Origin: Nemophila menziesii
Lineage: Eukaryota; Streptophyta; Magnoliopsida; Boraginales; Hydrophyllaceae
Direction: 5' to 3'
DNA length: 64,000 nt
NCBI GenBank assembly: GCA_029959085.1
Contig: JARWIR010000003.1
Location: 34,406,005 to 34,470,004, forward strand
Position numbers and translations under genes: made by a program. Below are positions 10,310 to 22,500 of this stretch, one piece after another. Every line of letters starts with the position of its first letter. Positions within the stretch are counted from its first letter, which is position 1. A model generated the notes under the pieces. It searched no databases, was not told where the DNA came from, and was given only the letters and a program-made list of their open reading frames with translations.

Positions 10310-11358
10310 GTTATAAAAAATATGGTACCTATTAAGGAAAACCTATTTAATAGGAAGTGTAGTGAAGATAATATTTGTAAAGTTTGTAATAATGAAACTG
10401 AAACTATTGAACATATGTTTTTTGCTTGTTCTTGGGCTAAGGGATTTGGTTCAATAGCTTCCTCAATCTAAGGACGCAAAATAAAACTACTAATAAAATC
10501 GACAAATGGTTGCTAACTCATATTACGAATATAATAAATAAATTAAAAAAACGGATAAAATCTTAAAACTAATTTGCACAATCTCATGGTAAATATGGAA
10601 AACAAGAAACAACTTTGTTTACAATAACAAGGAACGTGATCCTATAACCACTTGTAATCAAGCAATTGACAATTGGATCGAATACTATAAAATATCAAAT
10701 CCTAATGAGAATCACTTCATGAGTAATGAAGAAAATCATAATACCATTAATAACAACAATTTAAGTAATAATAATAGTAATGAATTCACAAATAACTGTA
10801 CTACAAATAACAAAAGGGTAAAATTTAAAGACAAGTGGAAAAAACTTCCACCTAATCATTCTAAAATTAACTGTGATGCAGCTTTCTCGGAAAAAGGAGT
10901 TGCAATTGCTTGCATTGTTAGAAACCTTATTGTAACAAGAAAGAGTTTGAAAGTAGGTGCGGAGTCCGCTTTTGAGGCTGAAGCGATAGGCATTTTGAAG
11001 ACAAAGGAAATTGCTAGTGACTACCCCTATGGAAGTGTAAACATAGAGAATGATGCGGAGAAGATCATGTACCCGCTCACATCTTTTCAAGATTTTAACA
11101 CCCTTTAAATAACAATATCATTTGTAATATTTATGGTCCAGCCCTACTTTTGCTACTATCTTTAGGAGCAGTAATATGGCGGCTGACTGGGTTGCCAAAC
11201 AGGAGCTTTTGAGCACCTTGTTTGGCAATTGGAATTTACGGATTCCTACCCAATTAGTTAACATCATTTCGAGTGATAATGAACCTGTAGGGGTAGGATA
11301 ATTTGTAATCTTTTTGAAACTATCTATCTAATATATTATCTTTTCAAAAAAAAACATA
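10310..11358 (+). mobile_element. 5'-truncated, decayed LINE (plus strand)
   Basis: 10330-10470 encodes a LINE zinc-binding reverse-transcriptase motif: ENLFNRK, then CKVCNNETETIEHMFFACSWAK with the C-x2-C-x-H-x-C spacing. 10719-11108 is the start of the RNase H domain (KINCDAAF with the catalytic Asp, then FEAEAIGILK with the Glu). 11170-11300 holds the C-terminal AADWVAKQ and QLVNII blocks in another frame. The element ends in a short poly(A) at 11346-11354. Stops and frameshifts separate the pieces. The closest relative in the window is the minus-strand LINE at 53983-56770. No target-site duplication was found. Confidence 0.8.
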
Positions 11359-11739
11359 AGAATTTCCCTTTATCTAGGGGTTTTATTTGTCTTAGTGAGA
11401 CCATCTCCAGCAGGCACACCATTTTTATACTCCATAATTCATTACACCGTATCAAAATTCAGTTACTCTATATATTTGCCGCACTGATTTCCAGTTTTAC
11501 TATATTAGTTACTGTATACTTATTCATATCTAGTATTTCATTTGTAATATTATATTATAATTTCTATGATAAAAAATAAATCTCATTTTAATTTTTAATT
11601 TTATATTTACAATAATATAAAACAATAATAAATATATTAAAATTATAATATTTAATTTTGGTTTTGTTGTACTGAAATAAAATATTAAATTATTTTATAG
11701 GGACAACGCTCAATTAATTACAGGGAGAGTGTAAAAATT

Positions 11740-12970
11740 CCCAATTAATTATAATTTCAACTTAATTCCTACTTAAGTACAAAAAAAATAGAAGACTACA
11801 AAAATACTCATAGGCAATTAATCAATTACTTTAATTATAATAATATTTATTTATTTATTTTTATTTTATTTTTTTAACTTTTTTCTTAATTTTTTTTTCA
11901 AATTTTTTTTTTTGATTTTTTTTTCGAAACTTTTTTTTTCTTCATATTTTTTTTTTCGAAACTTTTTTCCCTGAATTTTTTTTCAAAATATTTTTTTTAA
12001 ACACACAATTCTGAGATTTATGTGTTGCAAGAACACAAAGAATTGAAACAACCAAAATCAAGATTTTTGTATTCAAGGATTACACAAATTTGAACTTTAT
12101 GTGTTCAATGAATACACAAATTTGAGTTTTATGTGTTCCATGAATACACAAATTTGATTTTTATGTGTTCCAGTAATGCACAAATCTGATATTTGTGTAT
12201 TTCAGGAATGCAAAAATCTGAGATTTGTGTGTTCCAGGAATGCACAAATCTCATATTTGTGTGTTCCAAGAATACACAGAATTAGAACAAACAGAATCAA
12301 GTTTCGTGTATTTTAGGAATACATAAATTCGATTTTTATGTGTTCTATGAATATACAAATTTGAGATTTGTGTGTTCCATGAATACACAAATCTTATATT
12401 TGTGCGTTTTAAGAAATAAGTATACACAATTCTGAGATTTGTATGTTCCACGAAAACACAGAATTGGAATAAACAAAATCAAGTTTTGTGTGACCTGGAA
12501 CACACAAAACCCTAAAACATAAACACACAAAAAATAACAAAAAAGTGTTGGACAAAAAGATAATATATCAAGATAGTTAAAAACAAATAAAAATAGGGTA
12601 TATGCGATTAATAAGGAGAAAAAACAATTTTGTTAAAGAAGAGAATCCTTTAGATTGATTGTATGACTTTATGTGTTACAGGAACACATAAATCTATATT
12701 TGTGTGTTATAGCAACACATAACTTGAAATTACGATTAAAAAAAAACGGGCACAAAAAAATTTCGGGGAAAAAAAATTAAAAAAAAAACTCGAAAAAAAA
12801 AATTTAAAAAAAGTTCAAAAAAAAATCTGGAATTTTTTTTTACAAAAAAATATAAAAAATAAAATAAAAAAAGTCACATAAGGGCAACAATGGAAGGTAA
12901 ATATGACAATGTGTTTAATTAAGAATTAAGTTAAAAAATTGTGAGTAAATAGGATGTAATTTCCTTTTTT
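11740..12970. repeat. Fold-back structure with T-rich and A-rich arms
   Basis: The left arm (about 11840-12000) is a T-rich tract with CGAAAC and CTGAATTTTTT interruptions. The right arm (about 12740-12880) is its A-rich counterpart on the same strand. Outside them, 'ttcaacttaattcctacttaa' (left, near 11756) matches the reverse complement of 'ttaattaagaattaagttaaa' (right, near 12917). The arms can therefore pair over several hundred bases. They enclose the 32-bp minisatellite. It is non-coding. Confidence 0.55.
12081..12272. repeat. 32-bp minisatellite, six contiguous units plus degenerate copies
   Basis: Six back-to-back 32-bp units begin TACACAAATTTGA or TGCACAAATCTGA and continue with a TTTATGTGTTCC/ TTTGTGTGTTCC half. 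Less regular copies extend over 12003-12530 and reappear near 12670-12730. Each unit is itself nearly palindromic (ACACAAAT...ATTTGTGT). Short open frames on the minus strand here are by-products of the repeat. Confidence 0.85.
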
Positions 12971-13238
12971 TTTTTTTTTTGGAATAAACAGTGAAGAATT
13001 ATAATTAATTGAAAATTATCTCTATTTTATATTTATTTTTACTTACAATATACATAAATTATATTTATTATATATTTGAAGTTATACTTTTATTTTAAAA
13101 CTTTAACGATTTAAATAAAAATATATATTCAATTATAAAACAATATATAACTTTTACTACTAAAACTCTAAAATAATACAAAAAGAAAGAAAAAAAGAAA
13201 AATTTGATTTAATCACTTGTCCAAAAAAAATAATTAAC

Positions 13239-13305
13239 TTGTTTGGGTTAGCTCAACTAGCCAGAGCCTTGTTTATCCTTCTAGGTGGTACAAGTTTAAA
13301 ATGTG
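13239..13305 (+). repeat. Possible SINE head (tRNA-like)
   Basis: GTTAGCTCAACTAGCCAGAG resembles a Pol III A box region. About 40 bp later GGTGGTACAAGTTTAAA is a weak B-box-like sequence. The arrangement fits a degenerate tRNA-derived SINE head. No tail or target duplication was identified, so this is tentative. Confidence 0.3.
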
Positions 13306-13590
13306 TCAATGACATAGTCCAAAAATGGCTCTCCTATGTAAAAAAAATCGAACTAATCTCATCATTTTACAATTTTATAAATATTTTAAGTTTGTGCTTA
13401 ATTAGACTCAAGTTAATTATGTTTTATTCATAATTTATAAAATAATGAATAAAGTTTTTATCGTATGCACTGAAAATAGCGCATATGGGAAAGAAAATGC
13501 CTTGTAGTATTTGTGGATCCCATTATTTAGTGTAGCCGTTGGAGTAAGCAATTTGCTCCTATAATGCATTTTTTAAACTTTTTTAAAGTA
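13306..13590. other. AT-rich spacer, no gene
   Basis: No coding feature is present. 'gtgtagccgttggagtaagc' near 13532, read in reverse, loosely resembles 'accatctccagcaggcacacc' near 11401. The two could be remnants of the ends of a ~2.1-kb DNA element around the fold-back, but the match is weak. Confidence 0.3.
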
Positions 13591-13595
13591 AATGG

Positions 13596-13790
13596 TGACA
13601 AGATACATTACACAAGCAATGCATCCGCGTCACACACTATAACCACCAAGTCTATATAACAAACTGTGTAACATAATTAGTTGAAGAGTGGTGAGAGTTA
13701 GTGCTCATTGTATTCTATATATAGTAGCACAATTGTAAAATCCATTATCAATCAATAAATAAACATTCTCTCTTTTCTTGTATTCTAACA
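13596..13790 (+). repeat. Copia 5' LTR
   Basis: This 195-bp repeat begins TGACAAGATAC and ends TATTCTAACA (TG...CA). It contains a TATATATAG motif near 13719, a likely TATA element, and an AATAAATAAA run near 13755. It matches the 3' LTR with scattered substitutions and short indels. Confidence 0.95.
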
Positions 13791-13803
13791 TAATATCAGA
13801 GTT
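13791..13803 (+). other. Copia primer-binding site (initiator-Met type, mutated)
   Basis: TAATATCAGAGTT follows the 5' LTR directly. It corresponds to the usual TGGTATCAGAGC with two early mismatches. The related fragment at 18210-18865 retains the unmutated form. Confidence 0.8.
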
Positions 13804-13898
13804 ATAATGAATAAACTAGCTCTTCATCGCTATTGATGGCTTCTTAAAAACAGAGTTTTGCTATTCTTCGCTCAAATCGATCTTCCACGCTTCTGTAA

Positions 13899-14880
13899 AT
13901 GGCTGGATCGTCTTCATCAACACCTCACATCTCTTACATCTCAGAAATACCAGCTGGATTACTCCTACTTCGTCAAAATTGGGCGTCACTTGTTCAAATC
14001 AAGCTTGACTCCACAAATTATGTTTTGTGGAAAGCTCAACTCGAAGTTGTGTCAGAGGCTTATGGATATCTCGATTGGGTTCTCCTCCTTTCTCAATAGA
14101 TCCTACATATTCAACATGGTTGATTGAAGATCATCAGTTTAAGGTATCAATCTTATACTCAATGATTCCATCTGTGTTTTCTCAAGTTGTACGATCACAT
14201 ACTTCTCATGATGTGTGGAATAAACTTGAAGACCGTTTGTTAATCAATGCCGGACCCATATCCATCAATTTAAAATGAGGTTATGTAACATTAAAAAGGG
14301 CGATAAGACTATGAATGAATATCTATCTAATATTCAAGACATATGGATGGTTTAGATACTGCAGTGTCTTCATTACCCCTTGAAGATGTTATCATGTATA
14401 CTCTAAAAGGATTACTGGCTGAATATAATCAATTTAAGTCCAACATTCGAAATACAAACGCACAGACCTTAACTCTTTAGCTTTTATTCACTTGAAGTTT
14501 ACTAGTCTTAGAAGACTTGCATATGAAGATGGCCGATTTCCCCTAAATATTCAATGCAACACACAACGTTGTTTTCTTCATCAGCTACAAATTCTTCTTC
14601 TAATTTGACTAATCGTGGACGTGGGTCTTCTCATAGGGGCAGATGCTACGCTAATCGAGGTTGTGGTAGACAATTTTCAGCTCAGAATAACTCTATTCTT
14701 GGTGCACCACAACACTCTTATGGTATGAATTCAAATTCTCCAACTTGTCAAATATGTAGTCGTGTGGGACACATTGCTCTCGATTGTTGGTATAGATCTT
14801 ACTTGGTAACATATCTTTCACCACGAGCTCATAATCGTGTTGTTTTGCCTACTCATTCTACTCACAATCCTCCAACATAA
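13899..14880 (+). pseudogene. Copia gag relic with CCHC zinc knuckle
   Basis: The frame starts at 13899 with a short Ser-rich leader, then GLLLLRQNWASLVQIKLDST and NYVLWKAQ, the typical Copia gag N-terminus. A frameshift near 14095 and further stops break it. At 14746-14790 the zinc knuckle CQICSRVGHIALDC is present with the C-x2-C-x4-H-x4-C spacing, preceded by a Gly/Arg-rich region. It would package the RNA in virus-like particles; in this state it cannot be made whole. Confidence 0.88.
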
Positions 14881-16232
14881 TCAACCACAAGTTTATGATC
14901 CAGAAATGTGGTACTTAGATTCTGGAGCAAATAGTCATGTCACTAATGACTTGAACTTGCTACAAGAATCTCAGCCTTATGATGGTGCAAGTTCAGTTTC
15001 AGTTGGGAATAGGCAAGCTCTTGATATTTCCAATATTGGCCATAGTAATATTCTTACTTCTTCATCTTCTTTCTCTTTGAATTATATTCTTCATGTACCT
15101 TCAATCTCCTCCAATTTACTGTCTATCTCTAGGTTCACATCTGATAATAACTGTGCTATTATCTTTACATCCAAATTTGTGTCTACATATGATTCTTGCT
15201 CACATAAATTGCTCTTTCAGGGCCCTTGTAGTAATGGCTTATGTCCACTAAAATTTGGTGCAATTTCATCCTCTACACATGCTTCTTCATCTTCTCCTAA
15301 GTCCTTGATGTGTCTTTCTTAAAAAATGGTGTCATCTTCAGCTATCTTATGGCATCTGCGTTTGGGTCATCCATCCACTCAAACCTTAATTCCTTTATCT
15401 TCAGTTCTGAATACTAGATTAGATCATTTTGGTATTAAATGTAATTCATGTGAAGTTTCAAAAGCACATAAACTACCTCCATTTTACCTGTTACAAATTC
15501 TAAACAACCCTTTGATCTAATTCACTCTGATGTGTGGGGACCATCACCTACTTCTTCTTGTTCCTCTTTTAAGTATTATGTCTTGTTTGTTGATGATTTT
15601 AGTAGGTTTATTTGGGTATATCCACTTAAACACAAGTCAGAAGTCTATGAAGTTTTTAAAACCTTTACTACACTCATTCACAGACAATTTGGCTCCACTA
15701 TTTAATATCTAAGATCAAATAATGGTGGAGAGTATACTAGCAGTTCATTTAAACTTCATCTTCAATCCTTATGTATACTTCACCAAACTTCATTCCCACA
15801 TACTCCTGAGCAAAACAGGGTTTCTGAAGCAAACATAAACACTTGATTGAGACCACTTTAGCCTTGCTTACTCATGCCTCATTACCCCTTAAATTTTGGT
15901 GTGAAGCTCTATATGTTTCTTTATACCTTATCAATTTATTACCAACTCCAACACTTCAAAATCTTAGCCTATATGAAGTTCTTTTTAAATCTCCTCCTTC
16001 TTATAAACATCTTAAAGTGTTTGGCTGCCTTTGTTATCCTTGGCTCAAGCCTTATACATTACATAAACTAGCTCCTAGGTCTGAAAAATGTGTTTTCCTT
16101 GGTTATTGTTCATATTGTAAAGGATATAAATGTTTTTCTTTACAATCCAAGTGTATTTTTGTGTCTCGTCATGTTCTTTTTGATGAATCTTCATTTCCAT
16201 TTGATTCTACTTCATATATTTTTACCGATTAA
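14881..16232 (+). pseudogene. Copia protease and integrase relic
   Basis: The aspartic protease active-site block WYLDSGANSHVT is at about 14908-14943. The integrase zinc-binding start (LWHLRLGHPST, then CNSCEVSKAHK) is at about 15346-15470. The integrase core region and the LKVFGCLCYPWLKP / KCVFLGY blocks lie at about 15540-16115. Stops and frame changes occur near 15319, 15518, 15715 and 15843. Order and motifs are those of Copia pol. Confidence 0.9.
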
Positions 16233-16339
16233 CCCTTCCTCTATCACTCATCCTTTTACTCCTATATATTCTTCATCATCTCAAGATACAACACCACCAC
16301 CACCACCATCCTCTACACATTCACACACCTCAAAGGTAC

Positions 16340-17567
16340 CATCTCCTTCTCCTAGTCATCCAATGGTCATGCGTCGTCAAACAGGCTCACTTCGACCTTC
16401 TTATAAATGTCAGTCACTCGTTACATCTCCTACTCTCCTTGAACCCGTGTCATTTAAAGAAGCTTCTAGGTTTCAATGTTGGCAAGTAGCTATGCAGGGT
16501 GAATATGATGTCATAATTAGTCAAAATACGTGGACTCTTATTCTTCCTCTACATGGTAGGACACCTATTTCGTGTAAATGGATATATAAAGTTAAACGTC
16601 ACGTAGATGGTACACTAGCTCACTTTAAAGCTCGTCTCATGGCTCGTGGTTTCTTACAAGAGTATGGCTTGTATTATACAGAGACGTTTAGTCTGATGGT
16701 TAAACACCAAACGATTCAAATTATTCTTGCTTTGGTTGTTTCAAATGTTTGGAGTATTCATCAACTTGACGACACGTATCTAATGCCTTCTTACATGGCA
16801 AATTCGATGAAGAGGTTTATATGTCACGGCCACCTGGGTTTATTGATTCCATCAACTCAAATTATGTGTGTAAACTTAATCATTCCTTATACGGATTGAA
16901 GTAGACTCCCGAGCTTGGTATCATCTCCTATACTCATTCTTATTATCTCAAGGTTTTGTGGTTAGTACAACAGATTCTTTAATGTTTTTTAAAGGTGCTT
17001 CTTCCACTTTGACTATTATTCTAGTGGATGTCGAGATATTTTAGTTACATGTGCAAATGATGACTCTATTTCATCTATTATTACTGCCTTGAAGAATAGT
17101 TTTCAAATGAAGGATTTGGGATCCTTATCTTATTTTCTTGGTTTAGAAATAACTCGTTCGCATAACAATTTAATTGTCTCTCGAGCTAACTATGATCTCT
17201 CTATTCTCAAGAGAGCTGGTCTAAGTGACTACAAGGCATCACCTACTCCAACCATGAATAAGTACAATGTTCTTACTGACCATGGTGCAAAATTGTTTAA
17301 AGATCCCTTTCTTTTCAGAAGTTTAATTGGAGCTCTTCAGTATTTGACTATTACTAGGCCTGATACTGCCTTTGTTGTGAATCAAATATGCCATGCAATG
17401 CATAAACCAACTAATGCTGATTTTGAATTGTTGAAGAAGTTGCTTAGGTATGTTAAAGGTACCATACGTTATAACTTAAACTTCTCTCCTTCATCGTCTT
17501 CACTTCATGTGTTTTTTTACTCAGATTGGGCGAGTAATACTCGTGATCGTCGCTCTACAACTGGTTA
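16340..17567 (+). pseudogene. Copia reverse transcriptase relic
   Basis: The start block with CKWIYKVKRHVDGT and FKARLMARGFLQ lies at about 16575-16665. The catalytic region near 17020-17040 no longer reads YVDD: a frame change leaves LVDV followed by a stop. The intact downstream part (17089-17568) has SYFLGLEITRS, IGALQYL and RPDTAFVVNQ, and runs into the RNase H start. The catalytic loss and frameshifts make it inactive. Confidence 0.9.
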
Positions 17568-17574
17568 AAGTATA

Positions 17575-18043
17575 TTTTTGGGTAGTAATCTTGTGTCATG
17601 GGGTTCTAAGAAACAAACTACAGATTCTCGATCTTCTATTGAAGCTGAGTATCGCGCTTTATCTCATGTATCTGTAGAACTTAAGTGACAATTTCTTATT
17701 GAAAAGCTTGCATATACCTGTTGTCACTCCTTCTCTTGCTTGTGACAATCTCTCAACTATCGCCTTGGCTACCAATCCGGTGTTTCACACACGTACAAGG
17801 CATATTGACGTGGATTTCTATTTCGTAAGAGAACAAGTCAAATCAAAACTTCTACTTCTTCGTCATGTGCCTTCATCACATCAACTAACTGATATACTTA
17901 CTATAGGACTTGGAGTTTCTTTGTTTACCTCTCTTCTTGCCAAGCTTCCCATGATCAACATGTTTAACTTGAGGGAGGATGAAAAGATACATAGCACAAG
18001 CAATACATCCGTGTTACACACTATAACTACCAAGTCTAAATAA
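17575..18043 (+). pseudogene. Copia RNase H relic
   Basis: The RNase H blocks LVSWGSKKQTT and SSIEAEYRALS are at about 17590-17670. A frame change near 17690 follows, then a continuing frame with HTRTRHIDVDFYFVREQV and the C-terminal LADxLT-like segment (QLTDILTIGL). It ends in the PPT/3' LTR. Confidence 0.88.
17970..17979 (+). other. Copia polypurine tract
   Basis: TGAGGGAGGA lies immediately before the 3' LTR start, in the position expected for priming plus-strand DNA synthesis. Confidence 0.85.
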
Positions 18044-18182
18044 CAAACTGTGTAACAAAAGTAGTTGAAAAAAAGTGACAGTGAGTATGCATTGTATTCT
18101 ATATATATAGCAGCACACTCGTAAAATCCATTATCAATCAATAAATAAACATTCTTTTCTTATTTTCTCTTGTATTCTAATA
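17980..18182 (+). repeat. Copia 3' LTR
   Basis: This 203-bp repeat begins TGAAAAGATAC. Its end reads TATTCTAATA where the 5' LTR has TATTCTAACA. It is followed at once by the AATGG target duplication. Confidence 0.95.
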
Positions 18183-18209
18183 AATGGCACATTCATTGCA
18201 CATTTACAT

Positions 18210-18865
18210 TATGGAATCATAGAGGAGTGAAGACAGACCTTCAACTGATGACCCTCAATCAACCATGTGGAGTAACTCTCAGCAGTTGACTGTGGAGGAG
18301 GAGTTTCTCCATTAACGTGATCTAAATATCCATGAGCTTCGAGTACAACTTCCATTTGAGCTCTCCATAACACATAATTGGTCGAGTCCAGTATAATTTG
18401 AACAAGGGAGGCCCAGTTTTTACGAAGAAGCAATAAACCAGCTTGAATTTCTGAGCTGGATTTGATATGAGGAGTTGAGGAAGAAGGAGGGGTAGCTAAG
18501 GAAGACGACGCCATTTGTTTGATTTGGTGGTTTGTGTTTGTAAAATTTAGTGTGGAAGATCGAGCAGAGAATCTGAGTGCTTTTTAGAAGGCCATTAATG
18601 GTTAAAAAAGTTTTATTCTCTATTTGGCTCTGATACCATATTAGAGATAGAAGAAGATATTTTATTATTTCTTTCAAGCTGTTTACAATAGTGTTTTAGC
18701 TGCTATTTATAATGAGCTAGCTTTATTCATAACACACACTAGTAAATATTACAACTCACAGAAGCATTCAGCTAACTAATTTGTGTAACTTTTTTGGATG
18801 TTGTTATGTGAGTTGTTGTAGAATGTAATGAAGGTTTATTGTTGCTTATGTAGTCTATCTTATCA
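18210..18865 (-). mobile_element. Truncated Copia of the same family (LTR + gag start), minus strand
   Basis: The LTR is at 18639-18865; read on the minus strand it starts TGATAAGATAG, like the LTR of the neighbouring element. It is followed by an unmutated primer-binding site TGGTATCAGAGCC (18626-18638). A gag start at 18514-18209 carries GLLLLRKNWASLVQ and STNYVLWRAQ, nearly the same as the gag of 13596-18182. The element stops about 100 codons into gag; the rest and the second LTR are absent. It lies 27 bp beyond the end of the plus-strand Copia, in opposite orientation. Confidence 0.88.
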
Positions 18866-18879
18866 GTTCAGAATCACAA

Positions 18880-19210
18880 GTTGTGTAAGTTAGTAATTTT
18901 AAAAATTTAAAAATCTTGAATGAAATTTTAATTTTAAAAAAAGAACTAATACTAAAAGATAATAATATGTCAAGATTTCATTGAGATTGATGTTGGGATA
19001 AAAATTAAGATATATAAATAATTTAAAGATGGTGGATATATAAAATTTTAGTTTAAGAATTTGATGTCCATAATAATTTGTTAAAAGATATTTATTTTAT
19101 ATATTTGGATTTATATTTATAGGATGATGAATTTTCTTATCAATCTAACATTTTAAGTTATAATTTATAAATTTATTTACATAAAACTAATATAATATTA
19201 CAATCTTTTT
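18880..19210 (+). repeat. Dispersed AT-rich repeat, copy 1
   Basis: The sequence matches 28840-29180 in the same orientation. Shared blocks are 'gatgttgggataaaaattaag', 'ggatatataaaattttagtttaa', 'atttgatgtcca' and the closing 'tataatttataaatttattt' region. Non-coding; a likely non-autonomous element. No clear ends were found. The remaining 19211-19540 is AT-rich with nothing recognisable. Confidence 0.55.
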
Positions 19211-19544
19211 TAGTATATTTTTATTTTATTATTATACATATAGATTAGATACAAATGAATAGTTTTATATTTATGATAAATAAATACCAACATTAATATA
19301 ATATTAACAGTATTACATTAGTAATAGCTATCATTTATAATATTATCTAAATTTATATGGTATATTTTAACCTAATTACTAAATGAAATCAATGATAATA
19401 ATTATTTTTATCCGACGAAATAGAAAACAAGATAGAAAATGTCATGCAATGTGAAGAATAAGTTTTCTTTTAAGATTGTTATCAAAAGATGAATTTTAAA
19501 TCAAGGTCACTGATATAATTGAAAAATCTTTAATTATTCTTTTT

Positions 19545-22500
19545 TCTGGACAACGTATAAGCTAAAATAAAAGGTCGTATTAGCCTATCCCGAGCCTTGT
19601 AAACTGGTATGTAAGCTCCAGTTATCGATTGTTCGTCCCGCTCCGCTGTTTAGCATTCCGCGTAGTTCGGTCCACCATTCCGTTGAGTCTTCTCGACAAG
19701 TGTTTGAAGAACATGCTTCTATGTTCATCCGCATACAATAGGATCCTCTTGACGTACGGTTTAACTTTCCACCACACAGCTGGCAGCGAATTGAGTCCTT
19801 ATATCAGATCAAGGTTGTCCGAACAAATAATTGTTTGCTTTCCTATGTCTTGCATGGTCATTTTAGCCGCTTCGAGGACTGATATTGCTTCCCCTTCCGC
19901 AGCTGTGTCTGCGTTTCTTTGTTTAGAAAACACTGTCTGGTAGCCCGTTTGGGTATCCCTCTTCACGATCCCGATACCACTCTATTCTGATTTAGCTTTG
20001 AAAGATGCGTCATAGGTAAAAATAATTTGTGTCCTTGCTAGTTTATTTGGTGTCCAAGGATTACCGATGGTATCACTCTAGCGGTGCTCTGGTTGTGTAG
20101 GTAAGTCATCACATTCATGTCCATACATGTCTTTCATGCCTGCATCCACCGACAGTAAAACCGAATGTATATCGAGTGTAAATTTTTCATGTATACATTT
20201 CATTTTATGTTTCCAGATGTTACACAGTGTTAACATAACGTAAGCCACCACGCCCATTTTGCTGGATCTGGTCCTTAAAAGATACTAGTAAACCAATACC
20301 CAAGCGTGTCTGGGTTTGTTTCAGGTACTCGTATGTGTAAGGCCGAGCCCGCCCAAACCTGTTTACAAAAAGAGCATGATAATAAAAGGTGGACCATTGT
20401 TTCTGCATTCCCTTCACACGAGTAGCACCATATGTCATTGCTACAATGTCGTAGATAAAGGTTTTTCCTAGTAGGAAGTATATTCCTGCACGCTTTCCAA
20501 GTGAAACTCCTAATTTTATTTGGGAAATTAGACTTCCACATTTTGTTCCATAAGGACATATTTCGCATCTGTGATTGAGACGATGATTGTCCTTCCTTGA
20601 GTCACGCGTCCATTTTGAGTACCCAATATCCTGGTTTAGTGGTGTATTCACTTGAGTGAGTATAAGGCCATGTAAATGTATCCTGATCTTCTCAATTAAG
20701 TAAAGGTATTCGACTTATTTCCCCTTTTACAGGTGTTGGTATTACTGCGTCAATCGTTTCCCAGTCTAGGCATCCACGTCGTTTTTCATAAGTTGGTCCA
20801 CCATTTGCAAAGTTGTTTCCATATGTTTATCTTTAATCAGTCTTGAATGAAGCCATCTGTTCTCCCATATTCGAGTTGTTTCTGCGTTGCCAATTTGGAC
20901 AAAACCATGTTGGATCAGTAGGTCGTGAACCTCCAGAATACTTGTCCATGACCAAGATCTTCTCTGCCTGAGTTTGACCTCAAGAAAATCCTTGTTCGGG
21001 AAATAAATCCCTTTAAGGACTCTTGCTGCCAATGATTCCAGATGTTGAAGAGTCTCCACACTTGGCTTGCTAACAGAGCCGTATTTACACGTTTTAAGTC
21101 CCTAAAACCCATTCCTACTATTACCTTCATAGCCGTCATATTTTCCCATTCCAGCCAATTAATTTTCTTCTTTGCAAGGGAGTTCCACCAGATTCTCGCG
21201 ATGATCGACGTGAGCTTCATGCAGAAATAAATTGGAAAGGAGAATATAGACATAGCATTTGTAGGGATTTCCTATAGTACTGCCTTGATAAAAATTTCCT
21301 TTCCTCCTTCAAATAATAAGTTTGCAATCCAGCCATAATGGTATGCCCAGATACTTGCCAAGGTTCTCCGTTTCTGTGATGTGAAGTGTCTCAACCACGT
21401 GCTTTCTGACTACCTCTGGAGTTTGTTTGCTAAAACAGATGGATGACTTATTGAAATTTACTTTTTTATTAGTGCATTTATAGTAGGTTTATATACATTC
21501 TTGGAATTCCTCAATATCTTGACCCTCCAGCGACAGGAAGAAAAGTGAGTCGTCTGCAAAAAGAAGATGAGAGATAACCAGACAGTTTCTAGTAATACGT
21601 GTTCCTTTAATATTTCCATCCATGACTTTTTGTTCAATAAGAGTAATGAAAGATTCTGTAAGCAGTGAAAAAAGAAGCGGGGATAGGGGATCCCCTTGTC
21701 TCAATCCTTGGCCAAGTTTGAAAGGTGGTTGTCTTTCACCATTAATGTTAATCTGAAAGGTAACAATCGTGATACAGTTCTAAGTCCAGTTTATCCATGT
21801 ATGTGCAAATCCTGTTCGTGTTAGGAGTAACCAGATAAAATCCAATGTACATGGTCGTATGCTTTGCCCATATCCAGTTTAATGGCCGCGAAGTGGGTCC
21901 CCTTTTTTAAGTTCCATTTCATAAATAAAAGACATTTCATGTGCAATAAAATATTATCTTGTATTGATATGCATTTGATAAATATCGCCTGAGTTAGTGA
22001 TGTGATATCATTCATGATCTCCTGTAATCAATTAGCCAGAATTTTTTATATAATTTTATACACAAAGTTGACACACTATATTGGGTGGTAATGCCCAACC
22101 CCATTTTGAGTGTCCCCTTTAGGTATCAAGGTTATCAAGGTTTCGTTGAGTGATGCGTTATTAATAAGGAAATATGTAACCATTCCGTATATGTCTTCCC
22201 CTATTTTGTCCTAGTATTCCTCGGAAAAAAAACTCCGTTAAGTCCGTCTGGCCCCGGTGCTAACCACACTTTTAACTTTCTCTCTGTCGGGATTGGCTGT
22301 AAGTTTCGTATTCATTTGCGAAGTGACCTTACCTGTAATACACCTGAGAGCTTCCTCAAGGTCCCCCTCATCTTGTTCCTTTAGTAAGTCGTCATAAAAG
22401 TTGTTGAATTATGCCTTGATTTCACTCTCGTTCTGAGTCCATTCTCTGTTTGTAGTTTGGATCCCAGAGATTCTGTTTTTCTACGCTGAGCTGTGAAGGC

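Larger units (their letters stand above)
13596..18182 (+). mobile_element. Ty1/Copia LTR retrotransposon, complete in structure but decayed
   Basis: The 4.6-kb element has two related LTRs (13596-13790 and 17980-18182), a primer-binding site derived from the initiator-Met type directly after the 5' LTR, and a purine-rich PPT just before the 3' LTR. The 5-bp target-site duplication AATGG flanks it (13591-13595 and 18183-18187). The internal order gag, protease, integrase, reverse transcriptase, RNase H is that of Copia elements. The coding region is broken by many stops and frameshifts, and the LTRs differ visibly, so the copy is old and cannot be autonomous. Confidence 0.96.

Noticed and set aside
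12081..12530. 32-bp repeats considered as a CRISPR array
   Set aside because: No unique spacers, units adjoin directly, eukaryotic context.
19629..19943. 104-codon plus-strand frame
   Set aside because: It is antisense to the RNase H part of the minus-strand LINE.
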